Below are positions 61,621-64,000 of a stretch of DNA of 64,000 nucleotides, one piece after another; the stretch's first letter is position 1; every line of letters begins with the position of its first letter. Origin of the DNA: Nitrososphaerota archaeon (GTDB lineage: Archaea > Thermoproteota > Nitrososphaeria > Conexivisphaerales > DTJL01); assembly GCA_021324115.1 (NCBI GenBank), contig JAJPJS010000008.1:84160-148159 (forward strand), in the 5' to 3' direction. Under the pieces are notes generated by a model. That model saw nothing but the letters and a program-made list of their open reading frames with translations, was not told the DNA's origin and made no database searches. The position numbers and the translations under genes were made by a program.

Positions 61621-62571
61621 TTGTCACTGCATGATGATTTCAGGGGCAAGAAATTTGTTGTCACTGGCGGAGAAGGTTTCATAGGGTCACATATCGTCGA
61701 GGCGCTTCTTGAAAGAGAAGGCGAAGTCATAGTAATCGACGACCTGTCAAATGGAGCATCAAGGTTAAAACATCTCAATAGTGAAAAATTGAGCATATAT
61801 CACGAAGATATCAGGAGGTTCAATTTCGAAAGCCTCGGAAAGGTCGAATGCGTGTTCAACGAGGCTGCAAGAGCGCTGATTCCTTCCTTTCGGGACCCGA
61901 TAACCGATCTGGAAGTGAATGTCGGTGGCACAATAAAAGTACTAGACTACGCTAGAAAATTCAAGACAAAAGTGGTTCACGCATCTTCAGGAAGCGTGTA
62001 CGGTAATCCTGAGCGCATACCAATCACGGAAGAACATCCCTTGCGCCCTATTTCCCCCTATGGGACAAGCAAGCTCGCCGCAGAAAGCTATTGCGGATTC
62101 TATTATAGAACCTACGGGGTTGACGTTGTAATGCTGAGGTACTTCAATGTGTATGGGCCGCGTCAAAGCGTAAGTGAAGAAATGGGCGTGATTCCCATAT
62201 TTGTAGAAAGAGCCCTTACCCGGAATAGGCTGACTATTTTCGGCGACGGAAGTCAGACGCGTGATTTCCTCAACATTAAGGATGTGGTCCGCGCCAACTT
62301 GGAAGCGTACGTTGCACAAGGCGTATCCGGAAAAGCAGTCAATATTGGAGGCGGAGGACGGGAAATCAGTATCCTTGATCTGGCCAAACTGGTGATGCAG
62401 CTTTGCTCGTATGATTCAGAAGTTATTTTTAAACCGGCAAAGCCAGGAGACATTAGGAGATTAGTAGCGGACAATTCAATGGCTGCAAGTTTGCTCGGGT
62501 ACCACCCACAAGTAAATCTCGAAGAAGGTTTGGTTGAATATATCCAGTATGTCAAAGATAAACATTCCTGA
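61621..62571 (+). CDS. NAD-dependent UDP-sugar epimerase
   Basis: 316 residues of extended SDR: V-T-G-G-E-G-F-I-G-S-H, S-S-G-S-V-Y-G and Y-G-T-S-K. It is a second epimerase of the cluster, closest in feel to UDP-glucose/GlcNAc 4-epimerases. The TTG at 61621, 7 bases after the preceding stop, gives MSLHDDFRGKKFVVTGG; the in-frame longer start inside the preceding gene adds 16 residues without homology. It overlaps the next gene. Confidence 0.82.
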   Translation: MSLHDDFRGKKFVVTGGEGFIGSHIVEALLEREGEVIVIDDLSNGASRLKHLNSEKLSIYHEDIRRFNFESLGKVECVFNEAARALIPSFRDPITDLEVNVGGTIKVLDYARKFKTKVVHASSGSVYGNPERIPITEEHPLRPISPYGTSKLAAESYCGFYYRTYGVDVVMLRYFNVYGPRQSVSEEMGVIPIFVERALTRNRLTIFGDGSQTRDFLNIKDVVRANLEAYVAQGVSGKAVNIGGGGREISILDLAKLVMQLCSYDSEVIFKPAKPGDIRRLVADNSMAASLLGYHPQVNLEEGLVEYIQYVKDKHS

Positions 62572-63727
62572 TTCCGTCTGCTACGTCGCTCCAGATGTAC
62601 CCGTTCCTGGCCCAAGAGGTTCATCTGTTCATGTGCTCGAGTTGTCGAAGAGCCTAATGAAGATAGGTTACAGGGTTCATGTGGTAGCACGAAGGAATTC
62701 ACAACGAGACTCGGAAACGGAGTGTGTTCAGGGTATAACGATTCACAGAATATTCAGGAGGATGGCCATGAGGGAGAAAAAAGATGGTTCAGGGGGCAAA
62801 CCGACGGCGATCAGTAGGATATACTACTTGTATTTGAGGACTGTTTTCACCATGTATGCAGCCTTCAAGATAGTTGCGATCGTCAGACATTATCGAATAG
62901 GGTCGATTCTTGAAAGGGAAACGGCTTTTGGAGCAGGTGCAATAGCTTCTGCGATTACCCGTCGGCCCCTTGTTTTGGAGATAGTGGGGCCGAGATACTC
63001 AAGGCTTAGCGTTCGCATGTCGAGGAAGATCCTGTACTATACGGAAACCATGTTAAGGGGCTGGGTCCCTGTGTCCAAATGTGTAAAAGTACCTGCAGGA
63101 GTCGACACAGAATCCTTCAAGCCTGATGGAATTTATAGAACGGAAGTTCGAGACAGGCTGGGAATTCACCCAGAAGATTTTGTATTCGGTTACATTGGCA
63201 CCTTTCAAAAATGGCATGGACTAGAGACACTTCTGCATGCAACCAAGGCTTTGCATGAATCAGTCCCCCGCATGAAGGTTCTTCTCGTAGGACCTGACTA
63301 CTTCCATTACGGTTCACTCTCAAAAGCCATGGGGCTGTCAGAGGTGTGCATCTTTCCAGGTCCAGTTCCCCACGAAGACGTTCCTCGATACATAAACGCG
63401 TGCGACGTAATGGTTGCACTTTACGACCCGACCAAGGAGCCTCTTCGGAAAAAGTATGGAATAGGATTCCCAATCAAGATTCTTGAATACATTGCCTGCG
63501 GCAAGCCCGTAATATCCACAAGAATTGACCTCATAATCAATCTTGCGAAGGGTGCTGAGGGTGTGGTTATGACGGAGCCCGGAGATATAGAACAACTGAC
63601 TAGCGTAATGAAAGAAATGCTGTTGCACAAAGAAGACCGTAGAGCTAATGTTGATGTAGCTCTTAACTACAGCTGGGATGAGTTGGGTAAGACTGTATCA
63701 GAATGTTTGTCAACACGAGCGTCATGA
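62549..63727 (+). CDS. GT4 glycosyltransferase
   Basis: 392 residues, GT-B fold. V-P-V-P-G-P-R-G-S-S-V-H-V-L-E-L at the N-terminus is the acceptor glycine-rich loop, P-A-G-V-D-T-E-S-F-K the mid-hinge and Y-I-G-T-F-Q-K-W-H-G the donor lobe start. The usual late motif appears as GIGFPIKILEYIACGKPVI (E near 320). I start at ATG 62549 (a TTG 15 bases upstream is possible). It overlaps the epimerase by 23 bases and the next gene by ATGA. Confidence 0.85.
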   Translation: MSKINIPDSVCYVAPDVPVPGPRGSSVHVLELSKSLMKIGYRVHVVARRNSQRDSETECVQGITIHRIFRRMAMREKKDGSGGKPTAISRIYYLYLRTVFTMYAAFKIVAIVRHYRIGSILERETAFGAGAIASAITRRPLVLEIVGPRYSRLSVRMSRKILYYTETMLRGWVPVSKCVKVPAGVDTESFKPDGIYRTEVRDRLGIHPEDFVFGYIGTFQKWHGLETLLHATKALHESVPRMKVLLVGPDYFHYGSLSKAMGLSEVCIFPGPVPHEDVPRYINACDVMVALYDPTKEPLRKKYGIGFPIKILEYIACGKPVISTRIDLIINLAKGAEGVVMTEPGDIEQLTSVMKEMLLHKEDRRANVDVALNYSWDELGKTVSECLSTRAS

Positions 63728-64000
63728 AAACCAAAATCCAGTGCAAAATAATTCGTATAGTCGAGGACTATCCAGTGGGCGGCAATCCGTCCTATGGACT
63801 CCAGCCCGTATTCTACTACCTTTCAAAGGAGCAGTCTGCTCGAGGCCATGAGGTAAACATCGTTGCGAGACAACATGGCAACCAGCCTGCGGTCGAGGAC
63901 GATGGAGATGTCAGAATCTACCGCGTTAGTGAACCATTCAACCGAACTGCTTACAGAAAGGTGCTGAGCCTTGATGGAGAAAGAGAAAGCTCGATCATTC
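63724..64000 (+). CDS. Glycosyltransferase, GT-B type (partial, 3' end outside window)
   Basis: Open from ATG at 63724 to the window edge. N-terminal residues read KIIRIVEDYPVGGNPSYGLQ then P-V-F-Y-Y-L-S-K-E-Q-S-A-R-G-H-E-V-N-I-V-A-R. This is the characteristic GT4 start (G-G-x-x-x-Y-G-L-Q-P, then the R-G-H-E-V strand). It is coupled by ATGA to the gene before. Only the acceptor lobe is visible. Confidence 0.75.
   Translation, partial: MKTKIQCKIIRIVEDYPVGGNPSYGLQPVFYYLSKEQSARGHEVNIVARQHGNQPAVEDDGDVRIYRVSEPFNRTAYRKVLSLDGERESSII

Noticed and set aside
1-64000. CRISPR arrays, insertion sequences, prophage or integrase genes
   Set aside because: No regularly spaced repeats, transposase or integrase motifs were seen in either strand; absence was judged by eye only.

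Overview
This window looks like a chromosomal segment of an archaeon. Promoters are archaeal: A/T-rich TATA boxes lie 20-30 bases upstream of start codons, and many transcripts appear leaderless. TTG starts are very common, often in a 4-base TTGA stop/start overlap. Gene families also point to archaea: a dolichyl-phosphate-type sugar transferase, a UDP-HexNAc:polyprenyl-P transferase, an NfeD/stomatin operon, and surface proteins of the thermopsin-repeat type. The mix fits a terrestrial, probably aerobic or facultative Thermoplasmatota-like (or thaumarchaeote-like) organism. The lineage is inferred from gene content; no marker gene here fixes it.

Layout. (1) 1-5.3 kb: end of a complex I operon (nuoL partial, nuoN) and hydrogenase maturation genes (hypC, a linked unknown, hypA) around an MFS transporter. 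(2) 5.5-22.7 kb: housekeeping and envelope genes. These include a large repeat-bearing surface protein, a hotdog thioesterase with a previously uncalled 46-residue zinc ribbon, the NfeD-NfeD-stomatin operon, PH-domain and zinc-ribbon proteins, a creatinase-like M24 protein, a small zincin, a dolichol-type glycosyltransferase facing a flippase, and a tRNA-Gly(CCC) with an abnormal T arm. (3) 22.8-41.2 kb: a catabolic island. It holds a gentisate-dioxygenase-like protein, a molybdenum hydroxylase (large and 2Fe-2S subunits, no FAD subunit), an MFS carrier, a complete NMT1/SsuABC-type ABC importer, and two divergent operons. The minus operon encodes a bicupin and an EutA-like reactivase. The plus operon encodes two single cupins, a 4,5-dihydroxyphthalate-decarboxylase-like protein, an ACMSD-like amidohydrolase, an alpha/beta hydrolase and an FAH-family hydrolase. 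A divergent SDR follows. (4) 41.1-64 kb: two CapK/PaaK-like adenylating enzymes, an A/T-richer gene-poor stretch, then a long plus-strand glycan/envelope cluster. That cluster has a sugar-nucleotide transferase, a WecA/Alg7-like transferase, a DUF354-winged-helix fusion, a deacetylase, epimerases, an MDR-Gfo/Idh fusion, GT2 and GT4 transferases, and four unknown membrane proteins.

How the genes may work together. The island reads as uptake (ABC importer, MFS), hydroxylation (Mo hydroxylase), decarboxylation (Pht5-like, ACMSD-like), ring opening (gentisate-type cupin) and hydrolysis of cleavage products (alpha/beta hydrolase, FAH) of an aromatic or heteroaromatic acid. The substrate cannot be read from the sequence. 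The best candidate for an undescribed system is the cupin/EutA divergent locus, where four cupin domains of one subfamily are transcribed with an EutA-type chaperone and no ethanolamine ammonia-lyase is present. The glycan cluster appears to start with a winged-helix regulator and to build a lipid-linked glycan at the membrane. A stable long-hairpin RNA element lies inside it at 50061-50140.
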